From: a virus
IMG/VR virus record: IMGVR_UViG_3300017917_000784
Coordinates: 1-64,000 of that record
Strand: one strand, 5' to 3'
DNA length: 64,000 nucleotides
In this document: positions 8,123-16,184 of the stretch, piece by piece
Layout of the letters: every line of letters starts with the position of its first letter
Numbering within the stretch: the stretch's first letter is position 1
Program-made: the position numbers and the translations under genes
Notes under the pieces: generated by a model
Seen by the model: the letters and a program-made list of their open reading frames with translations, nothing else
Databases searched by the model: none
What the model was told of the DNA's origin: nothing

Positions 8123-9012
8123 GATTAAGAAAGTTATTTGAAGCGTTAGGCGAAGAAGTTGCCATTATATTTGGCCGCTTTAATCCTCCGCACAAAGGAC
8201 ACAGAGCCGCTTGGGAATTAGCCAGCAAGAGTCCTATATGGTTTGTAGGTACTAATCAAAGTACGCAAGGACCAAAAGATCCATTACCGTTCAATGTTAA
8301 AGTAGAAGCAATGAAAACTGTATGGCCCGAAGTAGAAGGACACATAGTTTCTGAAACAGGATGGTTGACATTGGCCAGCAGAGTATATGAAAAATATCCC
8401 AAGGCTACTTTATTATGCCTTACAGATGAAGATTGGGTTACTAAAACTATTCAACAGTATAACGGCAAGGAAGGCGCACACGGCTACTACAATTTTGCAA
8501 AAATTGAACAGAAGCCCACACCAAGATTAAGTTCAGCCACAGCACTACGTGATGCAGTCATTAAAGGTGACAGAGAAGCATTTACAGTTGCCGCGGGAGT
8601 AGACGCCGATACAAATGTAGCCGGTAAACCTTTCTTTGATCTAGTAGCAGAATACTTACTGCCCTATCAAAATGCTCCTAAAAAAACTAGTAAAAAGAAA
8701 GTTGCAGAGCCTGCAGAAAGTATAAGCGAAGCACCTATTGAAATGAATCCTGAAGATCCTATGGATCCAATGATCTATGGACACGATAAGGCCAATCCTG
8801 GCAGTTTAAAATATCGTATGATGAGAGCATCAAAACAACTAGCAGATCTTGCCGTCCGTGCTGAAAACGCTGGCCCTGGGGAATGGGACACTATTACTAA
8901 ACATTTTCAAGAATTAAAAATGAACATTGAGCAGATACGTCACGGTTTAGAAGAACTACGTAAAATGCGTAGTCGAGGTGGTCGTGGAAGTAGAGGCATA
9001 GAGAAATTCTAA
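8119..9012 (+). CDS. HxGH nucleotidylyltransferase with capsid-type leader and tail
   Basis: 297 residues. After the leader MRLRKLFEAL (LFE at 6-8) comes a cytidylyltransferase-like domain: GRFNPPHKGH (about 21, the HxGH motif) and SSATALRDAV near 140, equivalent to ISSTxxR. The closest known functions are nicotinamide-nucleotide or pantetheine-phosphate adenylyltransferase, so NAD metabolism is possible. After about 185 the protein becomes a charged tail (PAESISEAPIE, coiled-coil region, RGGRGSRG) that is not part of the enzyme fold. A packaged or injected enzyme is plausible. Confidence 0.78.
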   Translation: MRLRKLFEALGEEVAIIFGRFNPPHKGHRAAWELASKSPIWFVGTNQSTQGPKDPLPFNVKVEAMKTVWPEVEGHIVSETGWLTLASRVYEKYPKATLLCLTDEDWVTKTIQQYNGKEGAHGYYNFAKIEQKPTPRLSSATALRDAVIKGDREAFTVAAGVDADTNVAGKPFFDLVAEYLLPYQNAPKKTSKKKVAEPAESISEAPIEMNPEDPMDPMIYGHDKANPGSLKYRMMRASKQLADLAVRAENAGPGEWDTITKHFQELKMNIEQIRHGLEELRKMRSRGGRGSRGIEKF

Positions 9013-9230
9013 TGGACATAAAAGATTTAAAACGTCTTGCTGGCATAGAAGAATTCAAAGGATATAAACCTGTTGAAGGTATTAATATCTCTCATACAGG
9101 CACAGAAAAACGTGAGCTTGAACGTAAGCATAACATTAGACCCGGCACACCCGAATGGTTCCAATTATGGTTTAGTCTGCCTTATATGACTGGTGAAAAA
9201 CCAGTGGGTAAAGGAATCAGAGACAAATGA
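9012..9230 (+). CDS. Small conserved phage protein
   Basis: 72 residues. The N-terminus MDIKDLKRLAGIEEF again looks like a short amphipathic leader with an IEE site. The remainder (HTGTEKRELERKHNIRPGTP, EWFQLWFSLPYMTGEKP) is a sequence I recognise from marine T4-like phages, without a known function. It is coupled at both ends: its ATG overlaps the previous stop and its stop overlaps the next start. Confidence 0.75.
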   Translation: MDIKDLKRLAGIEEFKGYKPVEGINISHTGTEKRELERKHNIRPGTPEWFQLWFSLPYMTGEKPVGKGIRDK

Positions 9231-10609
9231 GATTTCGTGACATAGAACCTAAAAAGTTAGTAGTCTTTGACATAGACGACACTCTAGTACACACCCAAAC
9301 TAAAGTACACGTAGTCAAGGATGGAAAAGTTGTTAAGAGTTTAAACAGTCACGACTTTACACACTATAAACTACAGCCTGGAGAAAAGTTTGACTTCGAG
9401 GATTTTCGTAGTGCTAAAGATTTTTTCGACAATCATAAGCCTATTATTCCTATGATGAATCAGCTCAAACGTGATATTGCTACAGGTAATAAAGTTGTAA
9501 TGGTTACTGCTCGTTCAGACTTCGATGATAAAGAATTATTCTTAGATACGTTTCGTAAGTATGGAATAGATATGAACAAAGTTCATGTCTATCGTGCAGG
9601 CAATATCAAAGACGGGTCAACAGAACAACGTAAAAAAACAATTATTAAAACATTGTTAGATAAAGGTAATTATACCAAAGCCATTATGTATGATGATGCG
9701 AAACCTAATCTACATAGTTTCATGGAATTAAAAAAGGATCATCCTCGTACACGCTTTTATGCATGGTTGGTTAGTCTCGATGGCGAAGCCTCTGAATACA
9801 TGCGAGAAGACCTTGTCAGCGAACGTAAAAAGAAAAGAAAAAAGAATAAAAGCAAACGTGTATACGGTGCAGTATGGGGACCAGGTCCTTATGGACTGTA
9901 CGGGTGGGATGCAGGATATAGCGGTAGTGGCGGAGTATCGTCTGGTGACGGCGGCGGTGTTGGCGAAGATATAGAAGAAGGTTGGAAAGATTGGGTAGCA
10001 GGTGCGGCACTAGGTGCGGCAGCATTAACTGCCAGCCCAGACGCTACAGCCAAAGTAGATAACAAAGCCGGTGTTATACAACAAGTTAACAAAAAAGATA
10101 TTGCTAAAACTGTAACAGGTTCGCCTCACGAAGTAGTATTAAAAAAATATGCAGAGAAAGCAGGAATAAAAGGTCAAGAACTTGCGGCGTTCTTAGCACA
10201 GTGCGCACATGAAACAATGAACTTTAAACACATGAAAGAGATCGGCGGTAGTTTAGACTTCCGTAAATACGATCCCAAATATGCACCTAAGAAGGCCAAA
10301 GCACTAGGCAATAAAGTTGTAGGTGACGGTGCCAAGTTTAAAGGAAGAGGATACATACAACTTACTGGTCGTTATAATTATAAACGTGCCGGAGAAGCGT
10401 TAGGATTACCTTTAGAAAAACATCCTGAATTAGTTGAAAAACCTGAAGTGGCTGCTAAGGTTGCCGTGTGGTATTGGCAAAATCGTGTTGCTCCAAAGGT
10501 TGATACATTTAAAGATGTTAGAGCAGTAACTAAACCTATTAACCCAGGTATGAAACATTTAGATCAAAGAAAAGAGAAACATCAAGCATTCCAGGTGGCC
10601 ATGAAATGA
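9227..10609 (+). CDS. HAD phosphatase-GH19 chitinase/lysozyme fusion
   Basis: 460 residues with two enzyme domains. Residues 1-195 are a HAD hydrolase: VVFDIDDTLV (nucleophile Asp), VMVTARS (motif II), KAIMYDDAKPN (motif IV), resembling T4 PseT-type 3'-phosphatases. A basic stretch (RKKKRKKNKSKR), a Gly/Tyr-rich linker and an Ala-rich segment follow. Residues about 285-460 resemble glycoside hydrolase family 19 lysozymes: AAFLAQCAHET (catalytic Glu), GDGAKFKGRGYIQLTG, and NYKRAGEALGL. Such domains cut peptidoglycan or chitin. The linker contains IEEG, a possible prohead-protease site, so it may be cleaved into two virion enzymes. Confidence 0.82.
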   Translation: MRFRDIEPKKLVVFDIDDTLVHTQTKVHVVKDGKVVKSLNSHDFTHYKLQPGEKFDFEDFRSAKDFFDNHKPIIPMMNQLKRDIATGNKVVMVTARSDFDDKELFLDTFRKYGIDMNKVHVYRAGNIKDGSTEQRKKTIIKTLLDKGNYTKAIMYDDAKPNLHSFMELKKDHPRTRFYAWLVSLDGEASEYMREDLVSERKKKRKKNKSKRVYGAVWGPGPYGLYGWDAGYSGSGGVSSGDGGGVGEDIEEGWKDWVAGAALGAAALTASPDATAKVDNKAGVIQQVNKKDIAKTVTGSPHEVVLKKYAEKAGIKGQELAAFLAQCAHETMNFKHMKEIGGSLDFRKYDPKYAPKKAKALGNKVVGDGAKFKGRGYIQLTGRYNYKRAGEALGLPLEKHPELVEKPEVAAKVAVWYWQNRVAPKVDTFKDVRAVTKPINPGMKHLDQRKEKHQAFQVAMK

Positions 10610-11553
10610 GAGCAAAAGAATTTATCATAAAAAAGCAAATTGAAGATCAACATCCTAACGACACGCCTCAAGGTCCTGAGATTAAACCTACTATGCCTAA
10701 AGGCACAGTAAGAGTTGATGTCAGCGATGTGTACGATTGGTACAAACTTGGAATGCATATTGCTAATTTAAAAGGTTTAGGAAAACATGACTTTGGCAAA
10801 GGACCTCCCAGTACTATATTGTCTTTTGGCAGTGAGGAAGAAGAGCACGAGTATATTCAGGCTTTAAAACAAATTGGTTTAGATATTACAGATATAGATC
10901 CTGCGTATCACGATAAGAAAAAAGGACAAAAGACAGATCCTACCTATAATGTAGGAGAAAACTTTGCTGATGGTAAAAAGCCTGGACGTAAAGGATTGGC
11001 AAAACGTAGTGGTGTTAATACTAAAGCATCTGTTAGTAGTCTACGTAAAACTGCTAAAAATTCATCAGGCGAAAAACAGCGTATGGCGCACTGGTTGGCT
11101 AATATGAAAGCAGGCCGTGCTAAAAAGAAAACAAACGAGTCTGTAGATTTTGAACAGATGCAACCGCAGAATATTATAGCCGTAGCTCAACAGACATTTG
11201 CTAAACTTTATCCCAATGTTAAACTATACGGAAAGTCAGTAGTAGAAGGTGTAGGGTTAACAACACACAAAGGTGGAGCAGGCAGTGCCAGTGCATTTGC
11301 CGGTGGTGATACTCGACGTGGTGAGTTTTATCTTACCTTAAATGCCTATGCCGAAGGTGACGCAATGATTGTAGTTATTGAAGATGCCACCGCTGGCAAC
11401 TACAAAGGTGCCGCTACTGCTATTATCAAGTCATTGTTCGAAGCAGGCGAAAGACTATACAAAACAGAACAACGTGAATTAGTGGTTAACGATAATTCAA
11501 ATTACGATGCATGGTCTACTATTGCTGATCGTGTAGGTGCAGAGTTACTATGA
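10606..11553 (+). CDS. Putative capsid-targeted protein with basic Lys/Arg module
   Basis: 315 residues. Leader MRAKEFIIKK resembles T4 MKTYQEFIAE. Residues about 125-183 form a basic module (DGKKPGRKGLAKRSGV, then GEKQRMAHWLANMKAGRAKKK) that I know as a recurrent piece of marine phage proteins and that probably binds nucleic acid. The C-terminal part (185-315) is an alpha/beta domain of unknown function. The start overlaps the previous stop by ATGA, and the end overlaps the next start the same way. Confidence 0.68.
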   Translation: MRAKEFIIKKQIEDQHPNDTPQGPEIKPTMPKGTVRVDVSDVYDWYKLGMHIANLKGLGKHDFGKGPPSTILSFGSEEEEHEYIQALKQIGLDITDIDPAYHDKKKGQKTDPTYNVGENFADGKKPGRKGLAKRSGVNTKASVSSLRKTAKNSSGEKQRMAHWLANMKAGRAKKKTNESVDFEQMQPQNIIAVAQQTFAKLYPNVKLYGKSVVEGVGLTTHKGGAGSASAFAGGDTRRGEFYLTLNAYAEGDAMIVVIEDATAGNYKGAATAIIKSLFEAGERLYKTEQRELVVNDNSNYDAWSTIADRVGAELL

Positions 11554-11999
11554 GAGCGAAAGAGTTTGTTACCGAACAACAATTAGACGAACTGTTTAAA
11601 CCAGGTCAGCAATGGGATTGGAAATTTACCGGCTACAGTGAAGCCGTTGCTTCGTTTAAAGTGGGTGACGTTCCTTATGAGTTTCATGCTGATCATGCCG
11701 GCGATGGAGAATGGGACGTGGAATTCAAACGTATTGGTTACGACCTTGATAAATCGCAAAAATACGGTTTAACTGGCACAGGACGCAGTGCCGAAGTTAT
11801 GAGCGTTGTAGTTGACATCATGCGTTCTTTTTTAAAAGATTATAAAGATGATATAGAAATATTAAGATTTTCAGCCAAGGAAGGTTCGCGCCGAGATCTT
11901 TATAGTAAAATGATTAGTCGATTACTGCCTAACTGGAAACTAGAACAAGATGGCGAAACCTTTGTACTACGTGCTCCTAATCCGTATAAAGGTCAATAA
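11550..11999 (+). CDS. Putative capsid-targeted small alpha/beta protein
   Basis: 149 residues. Leader MRAKEFVTEQQLDEL repeats that of the previous gene, with LDE at 12-14. The body has a beta-rich half (residues 20-70) followed by a helix-strand part with ILRFSAKEGSRRDLYSKM, a pattern that recurs in phage proteins and looks faintly like the end of a GNAT acetyltransferase fold. No catalytic residues can be named. It is the last gene before a new late promoter at 12005. Confidence 0.68.
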   Translation: MRAKEFVTEQQLDELFKPGQQWDWKFTGYSEAVASFKVGDVPYEFHADHAGDGEWDVEFKRIGYDLDKSQKYGLTGTGRSAEVMSVVVDIMRSFLKDYKDDIEILRFSAKEGSRRDLYSKMISRLLPNWKLEQDGETFVLRAPNPYKGQ

Positions 12000-12004
12000 G
12001 ATAC

Positions 12005-12012
12005 AATAAATA
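12005..12012 (+). promoter_or_regulatory. T4-type late promoter box AATAAATA
   Basis: AATAAATA, followed by TTAC, lies in the 20-base gap between two late genes, only 8 bases before the ATG at 12020. Transcription from it would start at or inside the gene, so the distance is short and the call is less secure than for 12645 or 16988. Confidence 0.45.
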
Positions 12013-12019
12013 TTACATT

Positions 12020-12649
12020 ATGAAACTATACGAAATTATCTCAGAATCCAAAAAAGTCGAGGCTCCTAAGCCACGTAATTTTGTTGCTAAAAATGCTGTA
12101 AGCACTACATCGGGTGCTGGCGCACACAAAGATAAAAAGAAAGCCGAAAAACAAGGCGATTTTAAACATAAGAAAGAAAAAGTTCCTATGGACGAAGCAG
12201 GTTTTTTCGGAGGGGGCGGAAGTTTTAGCAGAGGCTGGAAAGTAGGAGGTGGAAGACACCGAGATCCGGAAGATTGGGACGAAGGTAACACAGAACCACC
12301 TAATAATTTTGCTGTTTACATTAACGGCAAAAAGTGGAAAGTATTTAAAGGTCGCGGACAATTTGCTGACGACTACAAAGAAATACAGCATTTTCGACAA
12401 CTTCGAAACTGGGCACAGGCAAAATCTGCGTCTACTGGCAAAAAATGGGAAGTTTTTGTCACCGGCGAGCCTGCCACAGAAAGTATGCAGGAAACTGCTA
12501 CAGCAGGTGCTACTAGTGCCGGTAATGTTGGAGTAGGTGCAATTTATAAAAATAAACCCGGTAAAACACCTAAAAACAAGGATGGTACTGCAAAAAACGC
12601 CCTAGATATGAAAAACAATCTGCTCACCGGCGGTAGTGTTAAACGATAA
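12020..12649 (+). CDS. Putative capsid-targeted basic protein
   Basis: 209 residues. Leader MKLYEIISESKK has ISE at 7-9 (prohead-protease-like). A Lys/Gly module follows (RNFVAKNAVSTTSGAGAHKD, KKKAEKQGDFKHKKEK), another recurrent element of marine phage late proteins. A Gly-rich spacer leads to a small central domain (about 90-150, YINGKKWKVFKGRGQF) and an Ala/Gly/Lys-rich tail. No enzyme motif is visible. It may be a DNA-associated internal head protein. Confidence 0.68.
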   Translation: MKLYEIISESKKVEAPKPRNFVAKNAVSTTSGAGAHKDKKKAEKQGDFKHKKEKVPMDEAGFFGGGGSFSRGWKVGGGRHRDPEDWDEGNTEPPNNFAVYINGKKWKVFKGRGQFADDYKEIQHFRQLRNWAQAKSASTGKKWEVFVTGEPATESMQETATAGATSAGNVGVGAIYKNKPGKTPKNKDGTAKNALDMKNNLLTGGSVKR

Positions 12650-12652
12650 ATA
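12645..12652 (+). promoter_or_regulatory. T4-type late promoter box GATAAATA
   Basis: GATAAATAC overlaps the stop codon of the upstream gene and lies about 16 bases before the ATG at 12668, with AGGAG between. The same GATAAATAC occurs in front of aceA at 16988. Confidence 0.6.
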
Positions 12653-12667
12653 CAGTATCAGGAGATT

Positions 12668-13642
12668 ATGATGCACGACGAAATGAAACCACAAATGCCC
12701 GTAGATGACAGCGAAGTCCGTATGGCTCGCGCTGAGTTATATAGAGCCGCTAAAAATTCTATGAAACTTTTTGAAATGATTCAAGAAGGGCAAGAATTAG
12801 AGGGCTGGGTTAGTGCTAAGATTACAAAGGCAGCAGACTACCTAGATTCAGTGTATCATTACATGGAATATCAAGTAAAATTTGGTCAAGGCGGAACTGC
12901 TTCTAGCCTAGACGATATCACATCCGACGCCACAATGGCTGTTAAAAGTGAAGTTTCTGAAGAGGACGATGAAAAAGAAATGAAAGAATCCGCATACCAA
13001 CAAAAACTACAGGCCCTGTTAGAAGGTGCTATGAAGAAGGTCAAAGGCAAAAAAGCCGAAGAAAAGAAAGATGAAAAAATGGACGAAGCCACTGGCTTTC
13101 GTGCTGGAGATAAGAAAAAAGGTAAAGTTGAAAAAACAACTCGCAAAGCCTATTTCTTAAAGTTTGAAAAAGACGGTCGTACTAAAGGTGTAACAATGGT
13201 TGCAGACGAAGGCGAAAGTTTAGGAGATATGAAGGATCGTGCCAAGCGTGAAAACATGGGTTGGTCATTAGTCAGCGTTCGTGAAAAAGAAGCAGTAGAA
13301 GAAAGCAAACACGAAGACGCTAAGAACGCCGAAGAAGAAAAACGTAAGAAAGAAGAAAAGAAAAAGAAAATCGCTAAGATTGTAGACGAAGGAAAGAGCG
13401 AAGCACAAAAGGCTGCTCAAGAAAAATTCAAAGCCATGATTTCTAAAAAGAAGGGCGACAAGAAAGACGACAAAGAAGTTAAAGAAGCAAAGAAAGCCAA
13501 ACCAGACTTTCTAGATGTCGATAAAGACGGTGACAAAAAAGAACCTATGAAGAAGGCTGTTGCTGATAAAAAAGAAGTTAAAGAAAGTGCAGAACTTTCT
13601 GACATTCTTAAACTAGCAGGTCGTCGTCCAATTAACGGTTAA
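12668..13642 (+). CDS. Scaffold/prohead-core-like charged protein
   Basis: 324 residues, extremely rich in Lys and Glu. The N-terminal part (15-80; ELYRAAKNSMKLFEMIQEGQ) is helical and contains LFE and IQE protease-like sites. A small globular piece (about 140-200; AYFLKFEKDGRTKGVTMV) is followed by a long charged coiled coil and DFLDVDKDGDKKEPMKK, which contains an EF-hand-like DxDxDG. The C-terminus is SDILKLAGRRPING. The composition matches prohead core or internal proteins of T4-like phages. The role is inferred. Confidence 0.65.
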   Translation: MMHDEMKPQMPVDDSEVRMARAELYRAAKNSMKLFEMIQEGQELEGWVSAKITKAADYLDSVYHYMEYQVKFGQGGTASSLDDITSDATMAVKSEVSEEDDEKEMKESAYQQKLQALLEGAMKKVKGKKAEEKKDEKMDEATGFRAGDKKKGKVEKTTRKAYFLKFEKDGRTKGVTMVADEGESLGDMKDRAKRENMGWSLVSVREKEAVEESKHEDAKNAEEEKRKKEEKKKKIAKIVDEGKSEAQKAAQEKFKAMISKKKGDKKDDKEVKEAKKAKPDFLDVDKDGDKKEPMKKAVADKKEVKESAELSDILKLAGRRPING

Positions 13643-13652
13643 GGATTAAGTT

Positions 13653-14288
13653 ATGGACATGAAACAGATTCTTGCTGCCTTTGACAGTGCTGGTAAAAAG
13701 CCTGTTACGGGCGCCAACGACATGAAAAAGTTCGTGTCTATTATCAAAGAAAATTCTGCTCCAAAGCAGGAAGCAGTTATTACAGGGTTTGAAGAAGATA
13801 GTATTGGCGGACAGGCTAATGCGTTTCTTATTTCCGCTGATAAGATCAACGACATGGTCATGAGCGAAATTGAAAAAGTTAAAATCAATGCTAACCCAGA
13901 ATTACTAAAAGGTCTGATGAACAAGTTTAACGAATTTATGACTGCTTATCACAGCGTAGGTAAAGAGATTCTTCAACCAGATATGTTTAAAGATGACGTT
14001 AATGTTGAAGAAGGTGCCGCAGAAGATCTAGCACAGATTGAAAAACATCCTGCCGCAGACGATCCACGTATTCAGCAGGCTGTAGCAGACAAGAAAAAAG
14101 AACTTGATACTAAAGAAGAAGGCATACACAATGGCCTAGCATTTAAAGACTATTTTGCTTTAGAAGAAGCCAAAAAGAAAATTACTGCCAGTGAAGATCC
14201 TTGTTGGAAAGGTTACAAGATGGTAGGCACTAAGAAAAAAGGCGGCAAAGAAGTGCCTAATTGTGTGCCAGGTAAGAAGGGTGATTAA
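13653..14288 (+). CDS. Late structural-type protein with C-terminal Cys tag
   Basis: 211 residues, mostly helical, acidic in the middle. The N-terminus MDMKQILAAFDSAG echoes the ILKLAGRRP end of the previous protein. An NGLAFKDYFALEEAKKK segment near 165 resembles another leader-like element. The C-terminus carries DPCWKGYKMVGTKKK and PNCVPGKKGD, a two-cysteine basic tag common in marine phage late proteins. It ends one base before the next gene. The function is unknown. Confidence 0.65.
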   Translation: MDMKQILAAFDSAGKKPVTGANDMKKFVSIIKENSAPKQEAVITGFEEDSIGGQANAFLISADKINDMVMSEIEKVKINANPELLKGLMNKFNEFMTAYHSVGKEILQPDMFKDDVNVEEGAAEDLAQIEKHPAADDPRIQQAVADKKKELDTKEEGIHNGLAFKDYFALEEAKKKITASEDPCWKGYKMVGTKKKGGKEVPNCVPGKKGD

Positions 14289-15563
14289 ATGAAGATTCAA
14301 GAGTTTTACATTGGTAACTTAGACGAATTACGATTCGATCGTAACACTGGCAAACCAATAAGAGATCGTAGTAAAGATATCACTCCTTTTGTACGAGCAT
14401 TTAAAAATTTAGATAGTGGTGCTGAACCTAAAAGCGATATCGAATGGGCAGTTAAACTAGTAATGGACGGTGCTAGTATCGAGTCTCCAAATTTGACATA
14501 CAAACTGGAAGACGATTACGGTGTTCCTAGAGGACATGGGAAATCTGTATATGATTTAATGCGTCAAACACCTAGTATTGAAGAATTAGAAAAGGCTGCT
14601 AGAGATAAGGAAGTTACTGCACAGCAACAACAACAGTCTGACCAACTAAGTGCATTACAGCACAATATGACTGTTCAACAACTAATCCGTCAAAATCAAC
14701 TAGCAGACGCAGACGCAGAAGCCATGTTAAAAATGGATGTTGAGGCACGTCAGGCCATTCGTGAACGTATGCAGGCTATGGAACTAGAATCTAAAGAACG
14801 TTTAGCCAAGGTTGAAATTGATATTCGTAACAGCAAAGAGCCAGAAGCAGAACGTGCCCAAGCACTTGAGATGGCAAAACAAACTCATGTTCACGAATTA
14901 GAAGTTATTAAAGTTACTGCCGAGGGCGAATATAAGAAAGCCAAACTAGAAGCAGACTATCAAATCAAAATTAAAGAATTAGAAAATATCGATAATGCTG
15001 GCGAACGTCAGAATCGCTTAGATGTTATTAACACAGAAAAACAAAAAGAATTGGCTATTATCGATAAAGAAACCAGCGCCGCTATCGCTAAAATGCAGGC
15101 AGGTGCAGATATTAATCGACAAGAAAGCGATACACGTATCCGTGAAGAATTCATGATGACATTTAAACCTGTTTGGGGCAACTTGCTAGACAAGGCCAGC
15201 CAAGTAGGAAAGACTGTAGGACAAAACATCAGCGCCGTTATGGGCGCACTAGGACGATTAGCGAGACCAATTATGCCAAAAGCCGAATCAAAAGACTCTA
15301 TTTCATATTTTAGAAACCTTGTAGATAACATGCAAGCATCAACTACAACACCAACAAAAAACATTCCTAATCTTCAAAAAGAATTTAAAGTTGGACAAAC
15401 CGTTGAATTTGGTCACTTTCTTAAAATGGACAAACATCGAGTAGGTAAGATTGTTAATATAGATGATCATCTGCTAACTATAGATGTAGACGGGGAACTT
15501 GTAAAAGTTCACATTGGTAATAAGAGTTTAGCAATTAACATTATAGATGAAAAACAAGTATGA
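14289..15563 (+). CDS. Long coiled-coil late protein
   Basis: 424 residues. Leader MKIQEFYIGNLDEL has an LDE site. Residues about 95-290 form a long, nearly uninterrupted coiled coil rich in Gln, Glu, Ala and Lys. A short small-residue/hydrophobic segment follows (about 295-320; VGQNISAVMGALG), then a compact beta domain at the C-terminus (about 360-424; VGQTVEFGHFLKMDKHRVGK) like a small SH3-type barrel. I do not recognise it as a named protein; a head-interior or tape-like structural role is possible. Its stop overlaps the lipoprotein start. Confidence 0.65.
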   Translation: MKIQEFYIGNLDELRFDRNTGKPIRDRSKDITPFVRAFKNLDSGAEPKSDIEWAVKLVMDGASIESPNLTYKLEDDYGVPRGHGKSVYDLMRQTPSIEELEKAARDKEVTAQQQQQSDQLSALQHNMTVQQLIRQNQLADADAEAMLKMDVEARQAIRERMQAMELESKERLAKVEIDIRNSKEPEAERAQALEMAKQTHVHELEVIKVTAEGEYKKAKLEADYQIKIKELENIDNAGERQNRLDVINTEKQKELAIIDKETSAAIAKMQAGADINRQESDTRIREEFMMTFKPVWGNLLDKASQVGKTVGQNISAVMGALGRLARPIMPKAESKDSISYFRNLVDNMQASTTTPTKNIPNLQKEFKVGQTVEFGHFLKMDKHRVGKIVNIDDHLLTIDVDGELVKVHIGNKSLAINIIDEKQV

Positions 15564-15949
15564 AAATTGTATCCATCCTTTTAATCAGTTTAACACTTTC
15601 AGGTTGTGCTACTGTTAAAGGATGGATTCCAAGTTTTTGGGATGATAATCAATCTGCAAGAATTGTAGATGTTAGACATAAAATAGAAAACTTAGATTGT
15701 TCAAAAGATCAACTACCTCAGGTCGTTGCCATACGAGCTGATCTAGAATGGTTTCAGTTATACAGTGAAAGCAAAGGTTGGCGCCAAGCAGATGTGTTAC
15801 GTGTTGTTAAACCCATGCAGGAAACTGTAGAAGACATGTATAAAAGAGCGCAGAATAATCAAGGTAGTAAAACTTACTGCGAACTTAAAAAGAAAATTAT
15901 GCAACAGCAGAGCAAACGTGCTGCCGAAGCAGTGCTAAGGAGATTTTAA
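15560..15949 (+). CDS. Outer-membrane-type lipoprotein, possible o-spanin
   Basis: 129 residues. A type II signal peptide is clear: MKIVSILLISLTLSGCAT with lipobox LSGC, the cysteine being residue 15. The Ala after it lacks the Asp retention signal, so outer-membrane sorting is likely. The mature protein is mainly helical with two further cysteines (about 50 and 112). Phage lipoproteins of this size are often outer-membrane spanins, but no matching inner-membrane spanin is adjacent, so superinfection exclusion or another envelope role is equally possible. Confidence 0.7.
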   Translation: MKIVSILLISLTLSGCATVKGWIPSFWDDNQSARIVDVRHKIENLDCSKDQLPQVVAIRADLEWFQLYSESKGWRQADVLRVVKPMQETVEDMYKRAQNNQGSKTYCELKKKIMQQQSKRAAEAVLRRF

Positions 15950-16183
15950 ATGATAGAACAACTACAAGTACTATGTGGTGCTCCTGATCCTGCTATTGCT
16001 GGCCGAGCACAGATGGCTCTTCAAATTACAGAAGCCGCACAACGTGGCGAAATCAGTCAAGACGAATACAAAGAATTAATGTTGGATCTTGTACGTTCTG
16101 ATAAATTAAATGAAGAATGTAGTGATTTAGAAATGAAAACAATGTTAGTAACAGCAGTATACGCTGTAGCACAGGTAGCATAA
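15950..16183 (+). CDS. Small conserved phage protein
   Basis: 77 residues, helical and acidic, with two cysteines and no signal or membrane segment. It starts directly after the lipoprotein stop (TAA ATG) following an AAGGAG site and ends one base before the Dps-like gene. I recognise no domain. Confidence 0.65.
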   Translation: MIEQLQVLCGAPDPAIAGRAQMALQITEAAQRGEISQDEYKELMLDLVRSDKLNEECSDLEMKTMLVTAVYAVAQVA

Positions 16184-16184
16184 A

